Positions 52,196-60,355 of a stretch of DNA of 64,000 nucleotides are shown piece after piece. Made by a program: the position numbers and the translations under genes. The stretch is from CBDBON01 sp965208395 (GTDB lineage: Bacteria; Chloroflexota; Dehalococcoidia; Lucifugimonadales; CBDBON01): contig CBDBON010000003.1 in NCBI GenBank assembly GCA_965208395.1, forward strand, positions 248,001-312,000, read 5' to 3'. Under the pieces are notes generated by a model. The model was not told the DNA's origin. It saw nothing but the letters and a program-made list of their open reading frames with translations, and did not search any database. Each line of letters starts with the position of its first letter. Within the stretch, counting starts at the first letter, position 1.

Positions 52196-52280
52196 TGGTG
52201 GGGAAGCCGGGACTCGAACCCGGACGCCTTGCGGCACATGATCCTAAATCATGCTCGTCTACCAGTTCCGACACTTCCCC
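52196..52280 (-). tRNA. tRNA-Leu (anticodon UAG), CCA encoded
   Basis: On the minus strand the acceptor GGGGAAG pairs with CTTCCCC, followed by A and an encoded CCA. The anticodon arm CATGA-TTTAGGA-TCATG places TAG at positions 34-36 (Leu, CUN codons). A variable arm (TGCCGCAAGGCG) and T arm CCGGG-TTCGAGT-CCCGG complete the class II tRNA of 85 bases. The gene lies just upstream of nothing else on its strand; a long leader separates it from its promoter at 52467-52495. Confidence 0.97.
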
Positions 52281-52310
52281 GTAACTCAGTTCCGACACCG
52301 CCCCGTGACT
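52263..52310. repeat. 24-bp tandem duplication at the tRNA-Leu 5' end
   Basis: 52263-52286 and 52287-52310 are 24-base copies (CAGTTCCGACAC..CCCCGT.ACT) differing at three bases. The first copy is the 5' end of the tRNA gene plus its leader, the second a diverged partial copy directly upstream. Confidence 0.85.
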
Positions 52311-52333
52311 GTTTAGTGTAGACGGGGATCAGC

Positions 52334-52366
52334 CCGTTCGTGGTGAGCTTGTCGAACCATGAACGG
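52334..52366. repeat. REP-like palindrome inside the tRNA-Leu leader
   Basis: CCGTTCGTGGT and ACCATGAACGG are arms with one mismatch around GAGCTTGTCGA. It belongs to the dispersed REP-like family with the GACAGGCTCAG-type core, of which another degenerate unit (TTTGACAGACTCAGAG) follows at about 52371-52386. Confidence 0.7.
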
Positions 52367-52466
52367 ACCTTTGACAGACTCAGAGCCTGTCCCGCGCTTG
52401 ATACAGAGTCGAGCGGACACGCATCAAGTCTGCAGAGTTCACACTTACTCTCTCTCCGGCAGGTAT

Positions 52467-52495
52467 AGTCTACGGTGGCAGCCAAGGCCAGTCAA
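52467..52495 (-). promoter_or_regulatory. Promoter of tRNA-Leu
   Basis: On the minus strand TTGACT (52495-52490), 17-base spacer, TAGACT (52472-52467). The element is conserved in the relict copy at 13675-13703. Here it is separated from the tRNA by about 185 bases that include a REP-like palindrome; in the relict the distance is only 16 bases. Confidence 0.55.
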
Positions 52496-52641
52496 CGACT
52501 CTGGAAGCAACCTGTTCAATCCTTGATGGATGTCTGCTGCTCGGCTGTCTGAACCGGGTTGGCTACGTTGACTGGCCGCACCTCCCGTGAGAAAATCCGG
52601 CGGCCAATCGTGCGGACAGCCGGACTTGGCAGGAGCAGCGT

Positions 52642-55600
52642 ATGACCGTGCAAAGCAGACCGGGTGTCGCATCCCTTGATTTCGGTGTGCCCGGCGCGGT
52701 GGAGTGGCGGTGCATCGGCCCATTCAGAGGCGGACGGGCGGTAGCTGTCGTCGGCCACCCCACGGAGAGACAGGTCTTCTACATGGGCTGCGCTGGAGGC
52801 GTATGGAAGACCGAGGACGGAGGCGTCTATTGGGAGAACATCTCCGACGGCTTCTTTCAGACGTCCGCAGTCGGCGCGCTGGCCATATCGGAGTCCGATC
52901 CCAACGTCCTCTATGCCGGCATGGGAGAGTCGGGCGTCGCGGTCCCGAGGCTCCACTGGACATCTCAGGCCGACGGCGTCTACCGCTCCACAGACGGCGG
53001 CAGGACGTGGGTGAACGTCGGCCTGCGCGACTCGCAGCACACCTCACGGATTCGTGTCCATCCAGACAACCCATCCCTGGTCTACGCGGCGGTGGTGGGC
53101 CATCTGGAGGGCCCTTCACAGGAGAAGGGGGTGTACCGATCTGAGGACGGTGGAGAGACGTGGGAGCATGTGCTGTACCGTGACGATGACGTTGGGTGCA
53201 ACGATCTGTCGATGGATCCTGCGAATCCGCGGATACTGTACGCCGGGATGTGGCAGGTTCGCCGTAGCTACTGGAACACCTACAGCGGCGGGCCTGGGAC
53301 GAGCCTCTATCGCAGCACTGACGGCGGCGACACTTGGACTGACATCACCGCCAACCCCGGCATGACGGCCGGAGTGAAGGGACGGTTCGGGGTGTCTGCG
53401 TCGGGCGCGCGGCCCGGACGCGTCTGGGCGCTCTGCGACGGGGCGGATACTCCCGGGGTCACCGGGCTGGCGGAAGGAGTCACAGATCTGGTGCCCGGCA
53501 CAGTCACCAGGGCGGACGCGGAGCGCGGCGGCGGCCTGTTCCGCTCCGACGACTACGGCTCGACATGGGAGCGGGTCAGCGATTACTCGGAGCTTACGGT
53601 CCGTCCCTACTACTACAACCACGTATTCGCGCATCCGCAGGACCCGGATACGGTCTATGTGCTCAACCAGCCGTTCTGGAAGTCTGTCGACGGCGGCAGA
53701 AGCTTCAAGCACATTGGAGTACCTCACCCCGACACGCATGACCTGTGGATAGACCCTAACGATCCGGATCGCATGGCTCATGCGAATGACGGAGGCGCGT
53801 GCGTATCCTTCAACGGAGGCAAGACCTGGTCCTCGGTCAACAACCAGCCTACGACCGAGCTGTACCATGTGGTGACGGATAGCGCGGTGCCCTACAGAGT
53901 GTACGGCACGATCCAGGACGGACCCGCGATATGCGTTCCTAGCCGGTCGAACGCAGAGGCGATAAGGTGGCAGGACTGCTACGAGGTGGGTACCGCCGAG
54001 AGTGGACACATCGCGGTCTATCCCGAGGACTCGAATATCGTCTTTGCCGGCGCCCTCGGAAGCTCGGCGGGCCTGGGAGCGCTGATGCTTCGCTACGACC
54101 ACAGGACGGGGCAGCAGCGCCTAGTGACGGTCTGGCCCGATCTCATCGGCTTGACGGCCCCGCATCGCAAGTACAGGTTCGAATGGGACAGCCCGATAGT
54201 CTTCTCTCCACACGACCCGAACGTCCTGTACACGGCAGGCAACGTTGTCTTCCGTTCGACCGACGAGGGGGAGAGCTGGGAGGTGATCAGCCCGGACCTC
54301 ACACGCAACGATCTGGAGGAGAGGGAGGCGATAGACCCGGTCACGAACATCGCCCCGTTCGAGCGGTGCGCCATCTTCAGGCTGGCTGAGTCGAGTGTGC
54401 GGCGCGGAGTCATCTGGGTGGGCACCAACGACGGTCTGGTGCGGATCACGCGCGATGGAGGCGAGAGCTGGGAGAATGCCACGCCCCCCGGCCTCCCGGA
54501 GTGGACGCCGGTAAGCTCTATCGATCCGTCACCTCACGATCCGGCGACGGCTTATGTGTCGGCGACCGCTTATCAGCATGGAGACTACCGCCCCTACCTC
54601 TATAAGACCAACGACTACGGTATGACGTGGCAAGCCATTGTCGATGGGATTCGGGAAATGGACTTCACCCGCGTAATCAGGGTGGACGCCGAGTGTCCAG
54701 GTCTCCTCTACACGGGAACCGAGGGAGGCGCCTATGTGTCCTTCGACGACGGCGCGGTCTGGCAGCCGCTCCAACTGAACCTGCCAAAGGTCCCAATCCA
54801 CGACATGGTGGTCAAGGGAGACGACCTCGTCGCTGCCACGCACGGTCGCGGCTTTTGGATACTGGATAACCTGTCTCCGTTACGCCAGCTCACCGCTGAG
54901 GCTGTGGCCGGGGACGTCCACCTGTTCAATCCGGCGCCTGCATACCGCTACTACAGCCTGCCCTTCAGAGACAGACCGACTCCTTACATAGCACCGCGTG
55001 ATGGCAGACATAAGAGGCACGCCTTCCATTCGACCTACTGGCTGGAGGAAGACGCCAACGGGCGAGTGTCCGGACGCTTCCTCGATGCGGGCCAAAATCC
55101 CCCCGACGGAGTAGCGATCGACTATCACCTCGCGGACGCCCCGAAAGAGGAGATCAGCATCTCGTTTCTGGACTTAACCGGCCACGTTCTGCACCAGTTC
55201 TCCAACCGTTGGCAAGATGCGCCGGGCTCAGTTCGTCCTCCACAGCGAGTGCCGGCCGCACGCGGGCTCAACAGGTTCATCTGGGATCTCCGTGTAGACA
55301 CCGGGATCACGGCAGACATGGATGGCTCTCCACTGAGCGCGCCTATGGTGCCGCCAGGACGATACACCGTCGTCCTGGATGTGGACGGACAGACCTGTTC
55401 AAGGCCCTTCGACGTCAAGAAGGACACTCGCTCGACAGTATCCGACGCGGATCTGATCGCCCAGTACAACCTTCTGATGCTCATCAACGGCACGATACGT
55501 GCGGGCAACCGGGCGATTCGCCGTGTCAGGGAGATCCGAGCACAGGTCGACGCGTGGGAGAGCCGTTCTCGGAGCTATGCGGGCCGCGACAGGGTACGGA

Positions 55601-55923
55601 GCGCGGCGCAGGCGCTGAGAGAGAGATTGGACGAGGTCGAGACTCCCCTGCTCCTGGCGCCCGGAGGCGAGTTGGGCGTCCAGACGCCCAGCCGGGGAGC
55701 CTTTACGATCTTCGCCGGAGGACTGCTCCCTCGGCTCGGCCCCCTCGCCGATACCGTCGGCATCGCAGACGGGGCACCTACAAGGCAGTCGCGAGAGGTC
55801 TTCGCGGAGATATCGGAGGCTGTCGACAGACAGCTCGATCTACTCGAACAGGTGATAGACAACAACGTGCCAGCCTTCATGGACGTCGTCCACGAGTTGG
55901 GAACGCCCGCGGTCTCCGCTTGA
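52642..55923 (+). CDS. Giant sortilin/VPS10- and BNR-type beta-propeller protein, copy 1
   Basis: 1093 residues; AGGAG six bases before ATG. Residues about 18-770 contain many BNR/Asp-box repeats (S-DGG-TW pattern: VYRSTDGGRTWVNVG, LYRSTDGGDTWTDIT, VFRSTDEGESWEVIS, ITRDGGESWENAT), spaced as in sortilin-like propellers. About 870-935 is an Ig/FN3-like strand region (GLNRFIWDLRVDTG, VPPGRYTVVLDVDG). The C-terminal 140 residues are helical (VREIRAQVDAWESRSRSYAG, LRERLDEVETPLL). No signal peptide, so it is probably cytosolic or leaderless. Functions in this family are mostly unknown; often labelled glycosyl hydrolase without catalytic proof. Confidence 0.9.
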   Translation: MTVQSRPGVASLDFGVPGAVEWRCIGPFRGGRAVAVVGHPTERQVFYMGCAGGVWKTEDGGVYWENISDGFFQTSAVGALAISESDPNVLYAGMGESGVAVPRLHWTSQADGVYRSTDGGRTWVNVGLRDSQHTSRIRVHPDNPSLVYAAVVGHLEGPSQEKGVYRSEDGGETWEHVLYRDDDVGCNDLSMDPANPRILYAGMWQVRRSYWNTYSGGPGTSLYRSTDGGDTWTDITANPGMTAGVKGRFGVSASGARPGRVWALCDGADTPGVTGLAEGVTDLVPGTVTRADAERGGGLFRSDDYGSTWERVSDYSELTVRPYYYNHVFAHPQDPDTVYVLNQPFWKSVDGGRSFKHIGVPHPDTHDLWIDPNDPDRMAHANDGGACVSFNGGKTWSSVNNQPTTELYHVVTDSAVPYRVYGTIQDGPAICVPSRSNAEAIRWQDCYEVGTAESGHIAVYPEDSNIVFAGALGSSAGLGALMLRYDHRTGQQRLVTVWPDLIGLTAPHRKYRFEWDSPIVFSPHDPNVLYTAGNVVFRSTDEGESWEVISPDLTRNDLEEREAIDPVTNIAPFERCAIFRLAESSVRRGVIWVGTNDGLVRITRDGGESWENATPPGLPEWTPVSSIDPSPHDPATAYVSATAYQHGDYRPYLYKTNDYGMTWQAIVDGIREMDFTRVIRVDAECPGLLYTGTEGGAYVSFDDGAVWQPLQLNLPKVPIHDMVVKGDDLVAATHGRGFWILDNLSPLRQLTAEAVAGDVHLFNPAPAYRYYSLPFRDRPTPYIAPRDGRHKRHAFHSTYWLEEDANGRVSGRFLDAGQNPPDGVAIDYHLADAPKEEISISFLDLTGHVLHQFSNRWQDAPGSVRPPQRVPAARGLNRFIWDLRVDTGITADMDGSPLSAPMVPPGRYTVVLDVDGQTCSRPFDVKKDTRSTVSDADLIAQYNLLMLINGTIRAGNRAIRRVREIRAQVDAWESRSRSYAGRDRVRSAAQALRERLDEVETPLLLAPGGELGVQTPSRGAFTIFAGGLLPRLGPLADTVGIADGAPTRQSREVFAEISEAVDRQLDLLEQVIDNNVPAFMDVVHELGTPAVSA

Positions 55924-56000
55924 AGCAGACGCTTCTTGGCCTCTGTCCGGACTGACGACGCGGGCCTGGGTAATCAGGCTAAGTCGCTTGAGGAGGACCT

Positions 56001-59000
56001 GTGACTGTTAGAGACATCACAAAGAAGGAAAAAGACGATCTGGATGTTGGCGGCGCACTGGAGTGGCGGTGCATCGGCCCATTCAGAGGCGGACGAGCGG
56101 TAGCTGTCGTCGGCCACCCCACGGAGAGACAGGTCTTCTACATGGGCTGCGCTGGAGGCGTATGGAAGACCGAGGACGGAGGCGTCTATTGGGAGAACAT
56201 CTCCGACGGCTTCTTTCAGACGTCCGCAGTCGGCGCGCTGGCCATATCGGAGTCCGATCCCAACGTCCTCTATGCCGGCATGGGAGAGTCGGGCGTCGCG
56301 GTCCCGAGGCTCCACTGGACATCTCAGGCCGATGGCGTATACCGCTCCACAGACGGCGGCAGGACGTGGGTGAACGTCGGCCTGCGCGACTCGCAGCACA
56401 TCTCACGGATCCGTGTCCATCCAGACAACCCATCCCTGGTATACGCGGCGGTGGTGGGCCATCTGGAGGGCCCTTCACAGGAGAAGGGGGTGTACCGATC
56501 TGAGGACGGTGGAGAGACGTGGGAGCATGTGCTGTACCGTGACGATGACGTTGGATGCAACGATCTGTCGATGGATCCTGCGAATCCGCGGATACTGTAC
56601 GCCGGGATGTGGCAGGTTCGCCGTAGCTACTGGAACACCTACAGCGGCGGGCCTGGGACGAGCCTCTATCGCAGCACTGACGGCGGCGACACTTGGACTG
56701 ACATCACCGCCAACCCCGGGATGACCGCCGGAGTGAAGGGACGGTTCGGGGTGTCTGCATCGGGCGCGCGGCCCGGACGCGTCTGGGCGCTCTGCGACGG
56801 CGGCGACGCACCAGGCGTGAGCAGACTGAAGGCCCTTGACCGGGGCGGCGGCCTGTTCCGCTCCGACGACTACGGCTCGACGTGGGAGCGGGTCAGCAAC
56901 GATCCGGAGCTTACGGTCCGTCCCTACTACTACAACCACGTATTCGCGCATCCGCAGGACCCGGATACAGTCTACGTGCTCAACCAGCCGTTCTGGAAGT
57001 CTGTCGACGGCGGCAGAAGCTTCAAGCATGTCGAGATCCCCCACTACGACAACCACGATCTGTGGATAGACCCGAACGACCCGGATCGCATGGCTCATGC
57101 GAACGATGGAGGCGTGTGCGTATCCTTCAACGGAGGCAAGACCTGGTCCTCGGTATACAACCAGCCCACTGCCGAGCTCTACCACATAACGGTCGACACA
57201 CAGACCCCATACCGCGTCTATGCGACTCAACAGGACAACACAGCCATCAGCGTCCCAAGCAGATCAAACGCCGGCGCGATCAGGTGGAGCGACTGCTACC
57301 CCACCGGCAGCTCGGAGAGCGGCCACATAGTGGTACGCCCCGACAACCCGAACATCGTGACCTCGGGCGCGCTGGGAAGCTCGCCGGGGTCGGGGCCGAT
57401 CATGCTCCGCTACGACCATACGACCGGACAGTCACGCTCCGTGACCGTCTGGCCTGACCGCGTGAGTCTCACGATGGAGGGGAGAAAGTACCGGTTCGAG
57501 TGGGACAACCCCATCGTCCTCTCGCCGCATGACCCCGACGTCATGTACTCGGCTGCCAACGTCGTGTTCAAGACGACCGACGAGGGCGCCAGCTGGCATG
57601 TGATCAGCCCTGACCTGACGCGCAACGAGTTGGCCGAGCGAGAGGAGATAGACCCGGTCACGAACATAGCTCCCTTCGAACGATGCACCATTACCCGAAT
57701 CGCGGAGTCGCCTCTCGAACGAGGTGTTATCTGGGCAGGCACGAGCGACGGCCTTGTGCACCTATCACGTGACGAGGGGGGGAGCTGGACGGACGTCACG
57801 CCGCCCGGTCTCCCGGAGTGGACCCCTGTAGACTGCATCGAGGCGTCCCCGCACGAGCCTGGGACCGCATACGTTGCCGCGAACGGCTATGCCCACGGCG
57901 ACTACGCCCCGCACCTGTACAAGACCGTCGACTACGGGAGCACCTGGCGAACGGTCGTCAACGGTATTCGCGAGATCGACTTCATTCGGGTGGTGCGAGA
58001 GGACCCTGAAAGGGTCGGGCTCCTCTACGCCGGCACCGAGGGCGGCCCTTACGTCTCGTTCGACGCGTGTGATAGTTGGGAGCCCCTGCAGCTGAACCTG
58101 CCGAAGGTGCCCATACACGACATGGTCGTGAAGGACGCCGATCTCGTGGCGGCCACCCATGGCCGGTCTATCTGGATACTGGACGACGTGACTCCCCTGC
58201 GTCAGATCGATAGCCGGACGGCGCTCTCCGCCCCCCACCTGTTCGATCCAAAACCGGCAGCCAGGTACCTCTACACCCCTTACACCTACAGCCCGACCCC
58301 TCCGGTCGCGCCGCGGGACGGCAAGCACAAGGCGTACCAGCTCAGACTCGGGTCTCCAGCTACATACTGGCTCAACGAGCTTCCCGACGGGCGGATCGTG
58401 CCCAGGTTCCTGGACGCCGGGCCGAATCCGCCTGACGGCGCCCTGATCGACTACTATCTCTCCAGTGAGGCGGAGATGGTGGAGATCGCCGTCGCCGACT
58501 CGCGCGGGGGGATCGTCGACGCCTTCTCCAGCGTACCGGACCCCAATCGGCCCGGCCCCCGTCCATCGACCAGGCCGGGCCTGAACCGCTTCATCTGGGA
58601 TCTGAGGGCGCCGGGACCGGACCCTATCGAAGGAGACCCGCCGCCCGGCCGCAGGCTTCTCGACCCGATAGTCCCGCCCGGCGTCTACGAGGTGCGACTC
58701 ACAGTAGACGGCCGAACGATGACGACGTCCCTAGAGGTCTCGAGCGATCCGAGGTCGGAGGTTACCCGGGAGGCACTCGAAGCGCAGTATGAGCTGATGA
58801 TCCGCATTCGCGACAAGACCTCGGAAGCCAACAGGGCGGTAAGCGAGATAAGGCGGGTACGACGGCAGATAGAGTCCTGGACGGCGCGGGCTGAAAACCA
58901 TCCTGGCGAGGAGCGGCTGCGGCAGGCGGCCGATCTCCTGGCCGAAAAGCTGGACAGAGTGGAGGGTGAGCTGACGATCGGTCCCGGTACGGCAGTCCGC

Positions 59001-59240
59001 GAACAGAAGCCGTCACGCGGCAGCTTCTACTCCCAGGGCCTGATATACAGGCTGGGACCTCTGGCCGACACGGTGGCACTGGGAGACGGCGGGGCCACCA
59101 CCCAGTCGATGGAGGTCTTCGGCATACTAACGGCAATGGTAGACGAGCAGATGGAACTCCTGCAGACGATTCAAGACGAAGATCTCGACGCCTTCACGTC
59201 CGTCGTTCACGAGCTGGGGGTTCCGCCCATCGCGACGTGA
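56001..59240 (+). CDS. Giant sortilin/VPS10- and BNR-type beta-propeller protein, copy 2
   Basis: 1079 residues; GTG start with AGGAGG right upstream. Same architecture as copy 1, 77 bases downstream. For 741 bases (56060-56800 versus 52701-53441) I count ten mismatches and no gap, so residues about 21-267 are nearly identical. A second block of about 175 bases near 56845 is also very similar; beyond about residue 360 the two proteins diverge strongly. Copy 1 has an extra segment (AEGVTDLVPGTVTRAD) relative to this copy at the junction. Asp-box repeats are intact and the C-terminus is helical (VSEIRRVRRQIESWTARAEN). Function unknown. Confidence 0.9.
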   Translation: MTVRDITKKEKDDLDVGGALEWRCIGPFRGGRAVAVVGHPTERQVFYMGCAGGVWKTEDGGVYWENISDGFFQTSAVGALAISESDPNVLYAGMGESGVAVPRLHWTSQADGVYRSTDGGRTWVNVGLRDSQHISRIRVHPDNPSLVYAAVVGHLEGPSQEKGVYRSEDGGETWEHVLYRDDDVGCNDLSMDPANPRILYAGMWQVRRSYWNTYSGGPGTSLYRSTDGGDTWTDITANPGMTAGVKGRFGVSASGARPGRVWALCDGGDAPGVSRLKALDRGGGLFRSDDYGSTWERVSNDPELTVRPYYYNHVFAHPQDPDTVYVLNQPFWKSVDGGRSFKHVEIPHYDNHDLWIDPNDPDRMAHANDGGVCVSFNGGKTWSSVYNQPTAELYHITVDTQTPYRVYATQQDNTAISVPSRSNAGAIRWSDCYPTGSSESGHIVVRPDNPNIVTSGALGSSPGSGPIMLRYDHTTGQSRSVTVWPDRVSLTMEGRKYRFEWDNPIVLSPHDPDVMYSAANVVFKTTDEGASWHVISPDLTRNELAEREEIDPVTNIAPFERCTITRIAESPLERGVIWAGTSDGLVHLSRDEGGSWTDVTPPGLPEWTPVDCIEASPHEPGTAYVAANGYAHGDYAPHLYKTVDYGSTWRTVVNGIREIDFIRVVREDPERVGLLYAGTEGGPYVSFDACDSWEPLQLNLPKVPIHDMVVKDADLVAATHGRSIWILDDVTPLRQIDSRTALSAPHLFDPKPAARYLYTPYTYSPTPPVAPRDGKHKAYQLRLGSPATYWLNELPDGRIVPRFLDAGPNPPDGALIDYYLSSEAEMVEIAVADSRGGIVDAFSSVPDPNRPGPRPSTRPGLNRFIWDLRAPGPDPIEGDPPPGRRLLDPIVPPGVYEVRLTVDGRTMTTSLEVSSDPRSEVTREALEAQYELMIRIRDKTSEANRAVSEIRRVRRQIESWTARAENHPGEERLRQAADLLAEKLDRVEGELTIGPGTAVREQKPSRGSFYSQGLIYRLGPLADTVALGDGGATTQSMEVFGILTAMVDEQMELLQTIQDEDLDAFTSVVHELGVPPIAT

Positions 59241-59261
59241 GCCGGACTGGGCCGTATACCG

Positions 59262-60176
59262 CTATAGACCTCTAGCCGCGTAGTGCCTTGCCTGGTCCAC
59301 TATGTCCAGTCCCACGCGCTCGCTGTAGGCCGCTATGATCTGCCGGGTGACCGGGCCCGGGGACCCGTCGCCGATGTTTCTGTTGTCGACCCTGCTGCAC
59401 GGGACGATGCACGGCGTCGTTCGCGTAAAGAAGACCTCGTCCGCGGTGTAGACGTCGTACGGCTGGATGTCCTCTTCGACCAGAGGAATCCCCAGGTCCC
59501 TGGCGAGGCCCATGGCGACGTGGCGGGAGACTCCCTGGAGGATCGCCTTGTCGGTCGATGTTCTGATCACACCGTCCTTGACCACCATGACGTTGAACCC
59601 GGCGCCCTCTGAGATGTTGCCGTCCAGATCGAGCATGATCGGGAGGCCCTCGGGATCGACGTCCCGGCTCTCCTGCTGCGCGAGCACCATGTTGAGCCGG
59701 CTGTGGTGTTTGATCTTAGGGTCCAACGACTGTGCCGTGTAGCTGCGGCTCTTGACGATCACGCCGTGAGCCCCGTCGTCGTACCAGGGTACGAACTGGC
59801 CCCATGGTATCTGCTTGACACGCACGAAGATGTTCGCCGGTCCGTCAACCGAAGTGCCTCTCGTGATGAACGGGATGATGTTCCAGTCGCCCACGTCATC
59901 CCGCCACTGCTCGTTGCGCTCGATGACCTCGTAGTGTATCTGGATCATCTCGTCTTCGGTCATGCCGCGCGCGTCGTTGCGGACGTATTTCAGCGACCGC
60001 CACAGCCGGTCTACATGCTCCTCCCAGGTATAGGGCTTGCCGTTGAAGGATCTCGCGTACTCGAAGACGACGTCGCCAAGCTGGAACCCGATGTCGTCGG
60101 GCTCTATCCTCACCTCGCTCCACGGGATCCATTCTCCGTTCACGTAGGTGATCGTGTCGTACCTATCGTTTGCCAA
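59262..60176 (-). CDS. Class IV aminotransferase (branched-chain amino acid/D-amino acid type)
   Basis: 304 residues; TTG start with AGGAGG six bases upstream. VNGEWIPWSEVRIEPDDIGFQLGDVVFEYARSFNGKPY is the BCAT-like opening with the G-x-GDVxFEYAR segment. PKIKHHSRLNMVLA has the Schiff-base Lys, and LDLDGNISEGAGFNVMVVKDGVI the Glu that holds the pyridine nitrogen. TSTDKAILQGVSRHVAMGLARDLGI follows. It may act on branched-chain, D-amino acid or aminodeoxychorismate-like substrates. Convergent with the second propeller gene. Confidence 0.9.
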   Translation of the reverse strand: MANDRYDTITYVNGEWIPWSEVRIEPDDIGFQLGDVVFEYARSFNGKPYTWEEHVDRLWRSLKYVRNDARGMTEDEMIQIHYEVIERNEQWRDDVGDWNIIPFITRGTSVDGPANIFVRVKQIPWGQFVPWYDDGAHGVIVKSRSYTAQSLDPKIKHHSRLNMVLAQQESRDVDPEGLPIMLDLDGNISEGAGFNVMVVKDGVIRTSTDKAILQGVSRHVAMGLARDLGIPLVEEDIQPYDVYTADEVFFTRTTPCIVPCSRVDNRNIGDGSPGPVTRQIIAAYSERVGLDIVDQARHYAARGL

Positions 60177-60355
60177 CTAATGCCTCCTGAATTCTAAGCC
60201 TCGGTCGAAACCGTCACGAAATCCTAGCATCGGCCGGATAGGCCGTCAACGAGTCGTTCCGTCGAAACTCCGTGAGATGTTCTGGCGAATCTGGTGGATG
60301 GAGACGGGAGGAAGATTGAGTGGAGCTTCCCGCTCCCTGAACAAGCTACGTTCGT

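Noticed and set aside
13621..52282. Integrase or transposase within the interval bounded by tRNA-Leu repeats
   Set aside because: None of the genes in the interval has integrase, recombinase or transposase motifs, so an active mobile element cannot be claimed.
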